Assembly: GCA_963742535.1 (NCBI GenBank)
Contig: CAVUMC010000002.1
Span: 124,001 to 188,000 of the forward strand
DNA: 64,000 nt
Direction of reading: 5' to 3'
Origin: VRUE01 sp963742535
GTDB taxonomy: Bacteria > Actinomycetota > Thermoleophilia > Solirubrobacterales > 70-9
Shown in pieces: positions 1 through 7,774 of this stretch. A program made the position numbers and the translations under genes. Every line of letters begins with the position of its first letter. Position 1 is the stretch's first letter. The notes beneath the pieces were generated by a model. That model ran no database searches and was not told where the DNA came from. It was given only the letters and a program-made list of their open reading frames with translations.

Positions 1-1054
1 GGACGGAGTGCGTGTATGGCTCTTCACCGCTGAGCACGCCCTCCTCGCGCAGGGCCTCGACCACCGCCACCTGCGCCTCGGCGGCAGTCATGCCGGCAAA
101 CTGCTCCCCCGCTTCCGCGGTCAGCCGCCCGTCGGGGCCGATCGCGACGATCTCCTCGAGGCCGTGCTTGCGGCCGATTTCGAAGTCGTTGGGGTCGTGG
201 CCGGGGGTGATCTTCAGCGCCCCGGTGCCGAACTCGGGGTCGACGTGCTCGTCGGCGATGATCGGCAGGCGCCTGCCGACCAGGGGCAGGACGCAGTGCT
301 GGCCGACGAGATCCCCGTAGCGCTCGTCGCTTGGGTTCACGGCGACGGCGGTGTCGGCAAGCATCGTCTCCGGCCGCACCGTGGCGACCGTGAGCACGCG
401 GTCGGAACCCTCGACCGGGTAGTCGATCGAGAAGAGCGTGTCCTCGACCTCGCGGTTCTCGACCTCCAGGTCCGAGATCGCCGAGTGCGAGCCCGGGTCC
501 CAGTTGACCATGTAGTTGTCGCGGTAGATGTAGCCCTTGTCGTAGAGCTGCTTGAAGACGCGGTAGACGGCCTTGACGTAGCCCTCATCGAGGGTGAAGC
601 GCTCACGCTCGTAGTCGCAGGAGGCACCGAGCCGCTTGTACTGCTCGACGATCCGCGAGCCGTACTCCTCGCGCCACTCCCAGACCCGCTTGACGAACTC
701 CTCGCGGCCAAGATCGTGCCGCGAGACCCCTTCGGCCTTAAGCGTTTTCTCCACCACCGACTGCGTCGCGATCCCCGCATGGTCAGTCCCAAGGATCCAA
801 AGCGAGTTCTTCCCCCGCATCCGGTTCATCCGCACCAGCGCGTCCTGCATCGACCCATTGAGCGCGTGCCCCATATGCAGCGCCCCAGTCACATTGGGCG
901 GCGGAATAGCAACCGAAAAATTCTCCTCCGGGGAGCCCTCGGCCGACGGGTGGAAGTACCCGGCATCCATCCATTCACCGAAGATCCGGGACTCGACCTC
1001 GGTCGGGTCGTAGCGGGTGGTCTCCTCAAGCTTTTTGCGACGGGCGTCGTCCAC
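1..1054 (-). CDS. valS: Valyl-tRNA synthetase, N-terminal part (cut by window edge)
   Basis: Charges tRNA-Val with valine in the cytoplasm. About 351 codons of the N-terminal half are present and the frame is still open at base 1, so the KMSKS half and C-terminus lie outside. The class I HIGH signature is seen as PPPNVTGALHMGHAL (residues 51-65), and the start of the editing domain as TVRPETMLADTAV (about residue 220). The start is GTG at 1054: an in-frame TAG lies only four codons upstream, so no longer start exists. There is no Shine-Dalgarno; a TAGACT box sits 6 bases upstream, suggesting a leaderless message. Identification is secure from the continuous match to ValS. Confidence 0.95.
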   Translation of the reverse strand, partial: MDDARRKKLEETTRYDPTEVESRIFGEWMDAGYFHPSAEGSPEENFSVAIPPPNVTGALHMGHALNGSMQDALVRMNRMRGKNSLWILGTDHAGIATQSVVEKTLKAEGVSRHDLGREEFVKRVWEWREEYGSRIVEQYKRLGASCDYERERFTLDEGYVKAVYRVFKQLYDKGYIYRDNYMVNWDPGSHSAISDLEVENREVEDTLFSIDYPVEGSDRVLTVATVRPETMLADTAVAVNPSDERYGDLVGQHCVLPLVGRRLPIIADEHVDPEFGTGALKITPGHDPNDFEIGRKHGLEEIVAIGPDGRLTAEAGEQFAGMTAAEAQVAVVEALREEGVLSGEEPYTHSV

Positions 1055-1060
1055 GGGGCG

Positions 1061-1066
1061 AGTCTA
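1061..1066 (-). promoter_or_regulatory. Putative -10 box of a leaderless valS promoter
   Basis: TAGACT on the minus strand ends 6 bases before the GTG start of valS, the spacing expected when transcription begins at the start codon. No convincing -35 is visible. The same hexamer precedes the ROK kinase start at 14766. Confidence 0.35.
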
Positions 1067-1080
1067 AATAGGCGGGACCC

Positions 1081-1185
1081 TAGGGGTGGTGGTGCCCTTC
1101 CCTGAAAGCCGTCGCGCAGCTGAATTGGATATCCGCTTCATGGCCTACCTGCTTGAGCTTTCCGGGAAGGGCATCACCACCCCTA
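1081..1185 (-). repeat. Hairpin repeat, copy R1 (diverged, inverted orientation)
   Basis: Two 29-base arms (1081-1109 and 1157-1185) are complementary at 27 of 29 positions around a 47-base centre. Read on the minus strand, the centre is recognisably the same sequence as in copies R2 and R3 (blocks AAAGCTCAAGC, GAAGCG, ATAT, CAGCTGCGC, ACGGCTTT). The arms differ strongly from those of R2/R3 yet stay complementary. It lies between the valS start and R2. I see no gene between 1055 and 1436: the 382 bases hold R1, about 110 bases of plain spacer, and R2. Function unknown; candidates are a non-autonomous mobile repeat or a structured RNA or terminator element. Confidence 0.75.
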
Positions 1186-1297
1186 CCGTGCGCGGCGATC
1201 TCGACCTAGCCCTAGCTCGCGACAGGTCAAGAGGCTTGTGGCGAGCACGGCACGTCACTCACCGCGAAGCTTGCACCGAGAGCTTTCAGGTCAAAGG

Positions 1298-1434
1298 AGC
1301 TTCTGGCGGGAGCTCCGAAGGGACGCGGAGGGGTCGGGTGCCCCTCCAGCAAAGCTCAAGCGGGTACGCGGCGAAGCGCATATTCGACCCAGCTGCGCAA
1401 CGGCTTTGAGGGAGGGGCACCCGACCCCTCCCCT
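1298..1434 (+). repeat. Hairpin repeat, copy R2 (3' of clpX)
   Basis: A 137-base unit with perfect 21-base inverted arms at 1327-1347 and 1411-1431, preceded by a 29-base lead (1298-1326) shared with R3. It is about 94% identical to R3 at 3346-3481. It ends two bases from the clpX stop codon, so it would form the 3' end of the clpX transcript. No U-run follows, so it is not a textbook intrinsic terminator. The arm base G in R2 is A in R3 and its partner C becomes T, a compensatory pair. Confidence 0.85.
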
Positions 1435-1436
1435 CC

Positions 1437-2732
1437 CTACGCAGATTCTTCGCTCAATTCCTCACTGATGTCGCCGATGTCCTGAGGCGCAGCCTCTGTA
1501 ACGAGAGTCGGACGACGGCCTTGCTCGATCGTCTCCTTCGTGACCACGCACTTGGTCACGTCGCGCCGAGAAGGCAGCTCGAACTGCACGTCCAAGAGCG
1601 TCTCCTCGAGGATCGAGCGCAGGCCGCGGGCGCCGGTCTCCCGCTCCAGCGCCTTATCGGCGATCGCGTCGAGGCTGTCGTCGGCGAAGACCAGCTCGAT
1701 CTCATCGAACTCGAAGAAGCGCTGGAACTGCTTGGTCAGGGCGTGCTTGGGCTCGGTCAGAATCGTGATCAGGTCGGCGCGGCTGAGCTGGTGAAGCGCG
1801 GCGACGACCGGCAGGCGGCCGATGAACTCGGGGATCAGGCCGTATTCCATGAGGTCCTCGGGCAACACCTGCTCGAACCACTCGCCGGTGTCCTCCTTCT
1901 CCTCGCGCGAGGAGATCGCGGCGCCGAATCCCATCCCACGGTCACCGACGCGGCGCTCGATCACCTTGTCGAGTTCGGCGAAGGAACCGCCGCAGACGAA
2001 GAGGATGTTGGTGGTGTCGATCGTGAGGAACTCTTGGTGGGGGTGCTTACGCCCGCCCTGCGGCGGCACCGAGGCGGTAGTTCCCTCGAGAATCTTCAGC
2101 AGCGCCTGCTGCACGCCTTCGCCGGAGACATCACGGGTGATCGACGGGTTGTCGCCCCCCTTACGCGCGATCTTGTCGATCTCGTCGATGTAGATGATTC
2201 CCGTTTCGGCCTTTTTGACGTCGTAGTCAGCGGCTTGGATCAGCTTCAAAAGGATGTTCTCAACGTCCTCGCCGACGTAACCGGCCTCGGTCAGCGCGGT
2301 CGCGTCGGCAATCGCGAAGGGGACGTCGATAATCCGGGCCAAGGTCTGAGCGAGCAGCGTCTTGCCACAGCCGGTCGGCCCGAGCAGCATGATGTTGGAC
2401 TTCTGCAGCTCGACGTCGGTGTCCTCGGACTGCGACATCTGGACGCGCTTGTAGTGGTTGTAGACGGCAACGGAAAGAGCGCGCTTGGCGGCATCCTGGC
2501 CGACCACGTACTCCTGCAGGACGTCGTGGATCTCACGCGGCTTGGGCAGGTTCTCGAGTTCGACCTGGCCGGTGGGCGGGGTCAGCTCCTCATCGATGAT
2601 CTCGTTGCAGAGGTCGATGCACTCGTCGCAGATGTAGACGCCGGGACCGGCGATCAACTTCTTGACTTGGCGTTGTGACTTACCGCAGAAACTGCAAAGG
2701 AGCTGCTCGTTCGAGTCTGTAGGCCGTGCCAG
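1437..2732 (-). CDS. clpX: ATP-dependent Clp protease ATP-binding subunit ClpX
   Basis: AAA+ unfoldase that recognises substrates and feeds them to ClpP. The N-terminal zinc-binding domain shows CSFCGKSQ and ICDECIDLC, then Walker A GPTGCGKT, Walker B IIYIDEIDKIA, the RKGGDNPSITRD region and the sensor/IGF-containing C-terminal part. The annotated start is CTG at 2732, giving LARPTDSNEQLLCSFCGK, which aligns with the usual MAR... beginning of actinobacterial ClpX. AAGGAGG at 2741-2747 lies 8 bases upstream, ideal spacing. The only longer in-frame start is TTG at 2783, next to a TAAGCT box and without a ribosome site. It stands alone on the minus strand; clpP is not in the window. Confidence 0.93.
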   Translation of the reverse strand: MARPTDSNEQLLCSFCGKSQRQVKKLIAGPGVYICDECIDLCNEIIDEELTPPTGQVELENLPKPREIHDVLQEYVVGQDAAKRALSVAVYNHYKRVQMSQSEDTDVELQKSNIMLLGPTGCGKTLLAQTLARIIDVPFAIADATALTEAGYVGEDVENILLKLIQAADYDVKKAETGIIYIDEIDKIARKGGDNPSITRDVSGEGVQQALLKILEGTTASVPPQGGRKHPHQEFLTIDTTNILFVCGGSFAELDKVIERRVGDRGMGFGAAISSREEKEDTGEWFEQVLPEDLMEYGLIPEFIGRLPVVAALHQLSRADLITILTEPKHALTKQFQRFFEFDEIELVFADDSLDAIADKALERETGARGLRSILEETLLDVQFELPSRRDVTKCVVTKETIEQGRRPTLVTEAAPQDIGDISEELSEESA

Positions 2733-2740
2733 CGAAATCC

Positions 2741-2747
2741 CCTCCTT
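2741..2747 (-). promoter_or_regulatory. Shine-Dalgarno site that places the clpX start at CTG 2732
   Basis: AAGGAGG on the minus strand, 8 bases before CTG 2732. No ATG, GTG or TTG follows it at a workable distance in the clpX frame, so this site is the main reason for choosing a CTG start. Confidence 0.55.
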
Positions 2748-2888
2748 CGGGGCTGGTGGTTTGCCTCCCGGCTCGCGCTCCAAAAGCTTAAACGGCGCGG
2801 CAAGTGGGCCCTGTTCGTGGCCTGGATTTACTCCGCCGAAGGCTCCCTCCCTGCCTGTGATCGCAACCTTGCGAGATACGGTGACCGC

Positions 2889-3344
2889 ATGACCTCAACT
2901 CCCCGCATCGAGCCGATAACCACCGAGCAACTGGAGCGGCTGCTGCCGATGATCGCCGAATACCAGCGCTTCTATGAGGTCGAGGAGATCGACGAAGAGC
3001 GCAACCGCCGGTTCTTCGCCCGCTTCATCGCCCCCAGTGAGAACGGCATGCTGCTCGGCGCCTGGCACAACGACGAGCTCCGCGGCTACGCCTGCCTCTA
3101 CTGGCACTTCACTTCCCTCGTTCCCGCCGAAACCGTCCTAATGAACGACCTCTTCGTCGCCACCCAGGCCCGTGGTCAAGGCATCGGCCGAGCCCTGATC
3201 AACGCCAGCGCGGACATCGCCAGGCAACGCGGAGCCCACCACCTCGAATGGGCAACCGCCCCCGACAACGCGACTGCTCAGCGCCTTTATGACGCCACGG
3301 GAGCTGAGCGCAGCACCTGGATCGAGTACGAGTTGGGCCTCTAG
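2889..3344 (+). CDS. GNAT-family N-acetyltransferase
   Basis: A 151-residue acetyl-CoA dependent acyltransferase of the GNAT fold; substrate unknown. The acetyl-CoA binding motif A is visible as DLFVATQARGQGIGRAL, followed by HHLEWATAPDNATAQRLYDATGA, typical of motif B of small-molecule acetyltransferases. ATG 2889 is chosen because the homologous sequence begins there (MTSTPRIEPITTEQ); a longer open frame reaches 2817 but is not GNAT-like. TACGGT lies 6 bases before the ATG, suggesting a leaderless start. It is divergent from clpX and convergent with hppA; repeat R3 begins right after its stop. Confidence 0.85.
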   Translation: MTSTPRIEPITTEQLERLLPMIAEYQRFYEVEEIDEERNRRFFARFIAPSENGMLLGAWHNDELRGYACLYWHFTSLVPAETVLMNDLFVATQARGQGIGRALINASADIARQRGAHHLEWATAPDNATAQRLYDATGAERSTWIEYELGL

Positions 3345-3345
3345 A

Positions 3346-3481
3346 AGCTTCAGGCGGGAGCTCCGCAGGGACGCGGAGGGGTCAGGTGCCCCTCCAGCAA
3401 AGCTCAAGCGGGTACGCCGCGAAGCGGATATTCGCCCCATCTGCGCAACGGCTTTGAGGGAGGGGCACCTGACCCCTCCCT
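3346..3481 (+). repeat. Hairpin repeat, copy R3 (between GNAT gene and hppA)
   Basis: A 136-base unit about 94% identical to R2, with perfect 21-base arms at 3375-3395 and 3459-3479. Of about eight differences from R2, the two in the arms compensate each other so the stem remains perfect, while the others fall in the lead and the centre. It starts one base after the acetyltransferase stop and ends 14 bases from the hppA stop, so it could close both convergent transcripts. Confidence 0.85.
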
Positions 3482-3495
3482 CTCTCGCCTAACTC

Positions 3496-5583
3496 CTAGA
3501 AGTGAACGATCGGAATGATCAAAATCGCGACGATGTTCGCAACCTTGATCATCGGGTTGATCGCGGGACCTGCCGTGTCCTTGTAGGGATCACCGACGGT
3601 GTCGCCGGTTACCGATGCTTCGTGGGCCAGCGTCCCCTTGCCACCGTGGGCGCCGTCCTCGATCAGCTTCTTGGCGTTGTCCCAGGCGCCACCACCTGCG
3701 GTCATCGAGATCGCGGCGAAGAGGCCGACGACGATGACGCCGATCAGCAGGCCACCGAGCGCGTCGACGCTGAGCAGACCGACGATGACCGGGACGACGA
3801 TCGGGATCAGCGACGGCAGGATCATCTCCTTCTGCGCCGCCAGGGTGACGATGCTGACCGTCTTGGCGTAGTCGGGCTTTTCGGTGCCCTCCATGATCCC
3901 GGGGTGCTCGCGGAACTGCTCGCGAACCTGTTCGACCACCTCGCCACCGGCGCGGCCGACGGCCTCGATCGCAAAGGCGGCGAAGAGGTAGACCATCATG
4001 CCGCCGATGATCAGCCCGATCAGCACGTCCGGACTCGAGAGGTTGAAGAGGCTGTTGAGATCAAAGCCCGCTGGGGCCTCACCAGCCAATTCGCTCTTGA
4101 ACGCGGCGAACAGCACCAGCGCCGCCAGGGCGGCGGAGCCGATCGCGTAGCCCTTGGTCACAGCCTTGGTCGTGTTGCCAACGGCGTCGAGCGGATCAGT
4201 GACCGCGCGCACCTCCTCCGGCAGCTCCGCCATCTCGGCGATACCGCCGGCGTTGTCGGTGATCGGCCCGAAAGCATCGAGGGCGACGATCAGGCCGCAA
4301 AGCGAGAGCTGTCCCATCACGGCGATGCCGATGCCGTAGACGCCAGCCAGCTCATTGGCGCCAAGGATCGCCAGGGCGAGAACCAGCGCCGGAGCGGCAG
4401 TCGACTGGAAGCCCTGGGCGAGGCCCTGAATGATGTTCGTCGCGTGACCGGTCTCGGATGCCTCGGCGATCGTCTTCACCGGGCGGAAGCGGGTCGACGT
4501 ATAAAATTCGGTGATCACGAAGAGCAGCGCCGTGACTGCCACTCCAATTACTGAGCAGAGCCAGAGATCGGTACTGGTGATCGCATTGGCACCGGCGCTG
4601 AGGCCGTACTGGACCGGGTCCTTCATCAGCCAGTCGGTAATCGGGTAGAAGGCTGCGATCGAGAGGATTCCGGCCGCAATCACGCCGGTGTACAGCGCCC
4701 CCTCAACCCGGTCGGTTTTGGTCCGCACCAACAGCGCCCCAACGATCGAGGCGATGATCGCGACGGCGCCGATCACCAGCGGGTAGATCGCTACCTCGCG
4801 GGAATAAGCGCCGTCGGCACCGGAGAAGGTCAGCACGCCGAGCAGCATCACGGCGACCGAGGTGACCGCGTAGGTCTCGAAGAGGTCGGCGGCCATGCCG
4901 GCGCAGTCGCCGACGTTGTCGCCGACGTTGTCAGCGATCACAGCCGGGTTGCGTGGGTCATCCTCGGGGATGCCTGCCTCGACCTTGCCGACCAGGTCGG
5001 CACCGACGTCGGCGGCCTTGGTGAAGATGCCGCCGCCAAGCCGGGCGAAGACGGAGATCAGCGAGCCACCGAAGCCAAGGCCGACGAGCGCGTCAACGGC
5101 CTCCTTGTCGGTGCTGCCGGTGATCACGAGGATGCCGTAGTAGCCGGCGACGCCAATCAGGGCGAGGCCGACGACGAGCAGTCCGGTGACCGAGCCGCCC
5201 TTGAAGGCGACGTCGAGTGCCGGCGGCACGCCACCGCGAGCCGCCTCGGCAACGCGGGAGTTGGCCCGGACCGAGACGTTCATGCCGATGAATCCGGCCG
5301 CGCCCGAAAGGACACCGCCGAAGACGAATCCAATCGCGGTCTTGTAGTCCTGGAGCAGCCAGAGCACGATCGCAATCGGCACGGCGACCGCGGCGATGAT
5401 CGTGTACTGGCGGTTCAGGTAGGCCTGTGCGCCTTCCTGAACGGCTCCCGAAATTTCCTGCATGCGCTCGTTGCCCGGTGACTTTGCGAGCAGGCGCTGC
5501 GTGATGATTAGTCCGTAGACGACCGCCGCCCCGGCGCAGACAAGCGCTACGACGACTCCGTAGTCGGTCAAGAAACTGGTCAA
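3496..5583 (-). CDS. hppA: Membrane-bound proton-translocating pyrophosphatase (K+-independent type)
   Basis: Integral membrane enzyme that couples hydrolysis of pyrophosphate to H+ pumping. The 695 residues match the family length with about 16 membrane helices. Substrate-binding signatures are seen: GGGIFTKAADVGADLVGKVE, DDPRNPAVIADNVGDNVGD and a late DTVGDPYKDTAGPAINP. The subtype motif reads GNTTKA; Lys here (Ala in K+-requiring enzymes) marks the K+-independent class. The start is TTG 5583 with GGAGG 7 bases upstream. It is probably transcribed alone from the 5.6 kb gap and followed by repeat R3. It pairs functionally with the PPi-type phosphofructokinase at 48.7 kb. Confidence 0.95.
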   Translation of the reverse strand: MTSFLTDYGVVVALVCAGAAVVYGLIITQRLLAKSPGNERMQEISGAVQEGAQAYLNRQYTIIAAVAVPIAIVLWLLQDYKTAIGFVFGGVLSGAAGFIGMNVSVRANSRVAEAARGGVPPALDVAFKGGSVTGLLVVGLALIGVAGYYGILVITGSTDKEAVDALVGLGFGGSLISVFARLGGGIFTKAADVGADLVGKVEAGIPEDDPRNPAVIADNVGDNVGDCAGMAADLFETYAVTSVAVMLLGVLTFSGADGAYSREVAIYPLVIGAVAIIASIVGALLVRTKTDRVEGALYTGVIAAGILSIAAFYPITDWLMKDPVQYGLSAGANAITSTDLWLCSVIGVAVTALLFVITEFYTSTRFRPVKTIAEASETGHATNIIQGLAQGFQSTAAPALVLALAILGANELAGVYGIGIAVMGQLSLCGLIVALDAFGPITDNAGGIAEMAELPEEVRAVTDPLDAVGNTTKAVTKGYAIGSAALAALVLFAAFKSELAGEAPAGFDLNSLFNLSSPDVLIGLIIGGMMVYLFAAFAIEAVGRAGGEVVEQVREQFREHPGIMEGTEKPDYAKTVSIVTLAAQKEMILPSLIPIVVPVIVGLLSVDALGGLLIGVIVVGLFAAISMTAGGGAWDNAKKLIEDGAHGGKGTLAHEASVTGDTVGDPYKDTAGPAINPMIKVANIVAILIIPIVHF

Positions 5584-5603
5584 GTTAGGTCCTCCGGCTG
5601 GTT

Positions 5604-5664
5604 TCTAAGCGGCGCGGGAGTCTATATATGCGCGCGGCGAAAGGCGCTCACAAAGCCGCTTAGA
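5604..5664 (-). terminator. Hairpin and promoter region between the GCS2 ligase and hppA
   Basis: Ten-base perfect arms TCTAAGCGGC (5604-5613) and GCCGCTTAGA (5655-5664) enclose 41 bases containing TATATA, a possible -10 for hppA. It lies just after the 3' end of the upstream operon, so it may end that transcript and carry the hppA promoter. There is no U-run. Confidence 0.4.
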
Positions 5665-5679
5665 GGTCGCTGGACCCCG

Positions 5680-6846
5680 CTAGGCCGGTTCAGCGCCCTG
5701 CGGCGCGGCGACGTAAGTGCGCTTGGTCTCGGCGACCGCGTCGCGGTAGATGTCCTCAATCGAGAGGCCGGCGTCGAGCGCCTCGCGGGCGCGCTGGGCG
5801 CCGTTTCGGGCCGGCAGATCGACCTCGATTCCAAGCTGGCTGCGCGCCGGCTCGGTCCAGGCGAGCAGCTCCTCCAGAACGGCCGCCGCCTCGACCTCCT
5901 CGCCGCGGCGGAAGTCGATCAGCTTGCCGCTCATCCCGTGGCGAATCGCCCGCCAGAGGTTCTCCTCGATCTCGCGGTCGCGCAGCGGCGCCCCCGCCCC
6001 TTCGTAGCCGTGTTCGTCGTAGGCAATCGCGGCCTGGGCGATGCAGGCGGCGATCAAGCCCGCCAGGGCAAAGGACTCCTCGCCGCGCGTCTGGGCATCG
6101 CAGATGCGCACCTCGACCGTGCCGAAGGCGTGATGAGGACGCACGCTCCACCAGAGCTGAGTCGACTCGACCGCGGAGTTGACCCGGCTGAGGAGACCGA
6201 CGAAATCCGCGTAACCGTCCCAGTCGAGGAACGGACTGGGAACGCCGCAGCGCGGGAAGGTGCGGGTGAAGATCTCGGTGCGAACGGTGTGCAGGCCGCT
6301 GTCGCGACGATCGAGGAAGGGCGAGTTGGCCGAGACCGCGAGCAGCAGCGGCAGCAGCTCGCGCAGCCAGTCGCAGACGGCGATCGCGCGGTCAGCGCCG
6401 CGCACGCCCATGTGCACGTGCAGGCTCCAGGTGTTGTTGCGCTGTGCGACCCAGCCGAGTTCGTGGCGCAGGCGGTTGTAGTGGGGCGTGTCGATGATCC
6501 GCTGGTCCAGGTAGTTGGCCCAGGGATGGGTGCCGGTTGCCGCCAGCCCCAGGCCCATCCCCTCAACCAGACCGAAGAGCCGCTCGCGACGCTCGCGCTG
6601 CATGCCCACCGCCTCGGCGAAGCTCTCGGCCCGCCCGGAGCGGATCTCGACCTCAGACGCGATCAGCTCGCCGGCGGCCGACTCGGCGAGGACCGGGTCT
6701 TCCTGGCAGGCGGCGTAGACGTCCTCGAAGCGGTGCTCGAGCTCCAGCGTCGCCGGATCGACGATCGCGAACTCCTCCTCGAGACCGATCGTGAAGTCGG
6801 TCGAGGACTCGAACGTCTCCCGCGCGCGGTCGAGGTCCAGGGACAC
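5680..6846 (-). CDS. Carboxylate-amine ligase of the GCS2 (YbdK/glutamate-cysteine ligase 2) family
   Basis: ATP-grasp-like enzyme forming a gamma-glutamyl amide bond, commonly glutamate-cysteine ligase activity. The 388 residues open with IGLEEEFAIVD, the metal/glutamate site of the family, followed by HPWANYLDQRI, NNTWSLHVHMGVRG and GTVEVRICDAQT, all conserved GCS2 segments. The GTG start at 6846 is 11 bases after the rex stop, so it is the last gene of the tsa-grx-rex run. Placement next to a glutaredoxin-like gene and Rex fits a thiol/redox role. Whether the product is gamma-glutamylcysteine (glutathione or ergothioneine route) or another amide cannot be told from sequence. Confidence 0.85.
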   Translation of the reverse strand: MSLDLDRARETFESSTDFTIGLEEEFAIVDPATLELEHRFEDVYAACQEDPVLAESAAGELIASEVEIRSGRAESFAEAVGMQRERRERLFGLVEGMGLGLAATGTHPWANYLDQRIIDTPHYNRLRHELGWVAQRNNTWSLHVHMGVRGADRAIAVCDWLRELLPLLLAVSANSPFLDRRDSGLHTVRTEIFTRTFPRCGVPSPFLDWDGYADFVGLLSRVNSAVESTQLWWSVRPHHAFGTVEVRICDAQTRGEESFALAGLIAACIAQAAIAYDEHGYEGAGAPLRDREIEENLWRAIRHGMSGKLIDFRRGEEVEAAAVLEELLAWTEPARSQLGIEVDLPARNGAQRAREALDAGLSIEDIYRDAVAETKRTYVAAPQGAEPA

Positions 6847-6857
6847 GGGAGATCAGC

Positions 6858-7529
6858 TCAGGTCAGGTAGAAGTAGAGCGCGTAGAGCAGGTCGACGGCG
6901 GGGCTGGAGGTGTGCACCGTCACCTCCGGCGGCACCTGCAGCAGCTGCTCGGAGTAGTTGAAGATGATCTTGACGCCAGCGTCGACGAGGCGGTCGGCGA
7001 CGGACTGGGCGGCGGCGGCAGGCACCGCGAGCACGCCGACGACGATCTCCTGCTCGGCAACTACCGACTTGAGCTCAGCGAAGTCACGCACCCGCAGGTT
7101 GCCGACCTCGCTGCCGACGACCTCGGAGTCGACGTCGAACATGGCGACGATCTGGAAGCCGTGGTCGGCGAAGATGTCGGAGCTGGCGATCGCCTGGCCG
7201 AGGTTGCCGGCACCGAAGAGGGCGATGTTGTGCTGACCCGAGGTGCGCAAGATCTTGCGGATCTCCGCCACCAGCGACTCGACGTTGTAGCCGACCCCGC
7301 GCTTGCCGAACTTGCCAAAGCCAGAGAGGTCACGACGGATCTGGGTCGGGTTGATGTGGGTGTACTCGGAGAGTTCCTGCGAGGAAATCGTCTCGCGGCC
7401 CATCTTGCGCGCTTGGGTAAGCACCTGCAAATAGCGCGAAAGACGGGCGGCGACACCCAGCGAGAGCCTCTCTCCGTCGACGATCAAGCCGTTGGCCGCC
7501 GGGTCCTGCTCTTCGATCAAGGCGCTCAC
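6858..7529 (-). CDS. rex: Redox-sensing transcriptional repressor Rex
   Basis: Dimeric repressor that senses the NADH/NAD+ ratio. The N-terminal winged helix is seen (LSRYLQVLTQ, TISSQELSEY, TQIRRDLSGFGKFGKRGVGY), followed by a Rossmann domain with GAGNLGQAI (about residues 104-112) and VPAAAAQSVADRLVDAG. The length of 223 is typical. The GTG start overlaps the stop of the glutaredoxin-like gene (GTGA), so the two are translationally coupled. I did not find a clear Rex operator (TTGTGA-type inverted repeat) nearby. Confidence 0.95.
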   Translation of the reverse strand: MSALIEEQDPAANGLIVDGERLSLGVAARLSRYLQVLTQARKMGRETISSQELSEYTHINPTQIRRDLSGFGKFGKRGVGYNVESLVAEIRKILRTSGQHNIALFGAGNLGQAIASSDIFADHGFQIVAMFDVDSEVVGSEVGNLRVRDFAELKSVVAEQEIVVGVLAVPAAAAQSVADRLVDAGVKIIFNYSEQLLQVPPEVTVHTSSPAVDLLYALYFYLT

Positions 7530-7774
7530 GTCCCCACAGTATCGAGCCTCGCGCGCACGGCTGCCTCGTCGAGGATCAGCTCCGAAACCACCACCCCGTC
7601 GACCTCGACCACGGGGATCTTCTCCAGCAGGCGCCGCAGCAGCAGCTCCTCGCTCTCGATGTCGACCTCGTGCAGCTCAAAGCGGTGGCCCTCGTCGTGG
7701 AGGGCGATTAGGGTCTCGATCGCTTCGGCGCAGAGGTGACATTCGGGCCGCGAGTAGACCGTGATCGTGTTCAT
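7526..7774 (-). CDS. Glutaredoxin-like thioredoxin-fold protein
   Basis: An 82-residue thioredoxin-fold protein starting MNTITVYSRPECHLC; the CxxC is CHLC, and the cis-proline is in KIPVVEVDG. This form belongs to the glutaredoxin-like family (DUF836/COG0695 type) and probably exchanges dithiols; the partner is unknown. ATG 7774 overlaps the tsaD stop by ATGA, and its own stop overlaps rex by GTGA, so the three are coupled. A frame extends upstream to 7999, but that part is antisense to tsaD and not glutaredoxin-like. Confidence 0.85.
   Translation of the reverse strand: MNTITVYSRPECHLCAEAIETLIALHDEGHRFELHEVDIESEELLLRRLLEKIPVVEVDGVVVSELILDEAAVRARLDTVGT

Noticed and set aside
8..1105. A 365-residue open frame on the plus strand
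   Set aside because: It is the shadow of valS on the opposite strand; only the minus frame gives a recognisable protein.
1055..1200. A T-box riboswitch in front of valS
   Set aside because: The stem-loop upstream of valS lacks the T-box sequence (GGTGG-ACCGCG type) and a specifier loop, and its centre matches the hairpin repeats found elsewhere.
1086..1468. Small plus-strand frames across the R1/R2 repeats
   Set aside because: Differences between repeat copies follow stem complementarity, not codon positions, and no homology or ribosome site is seen.
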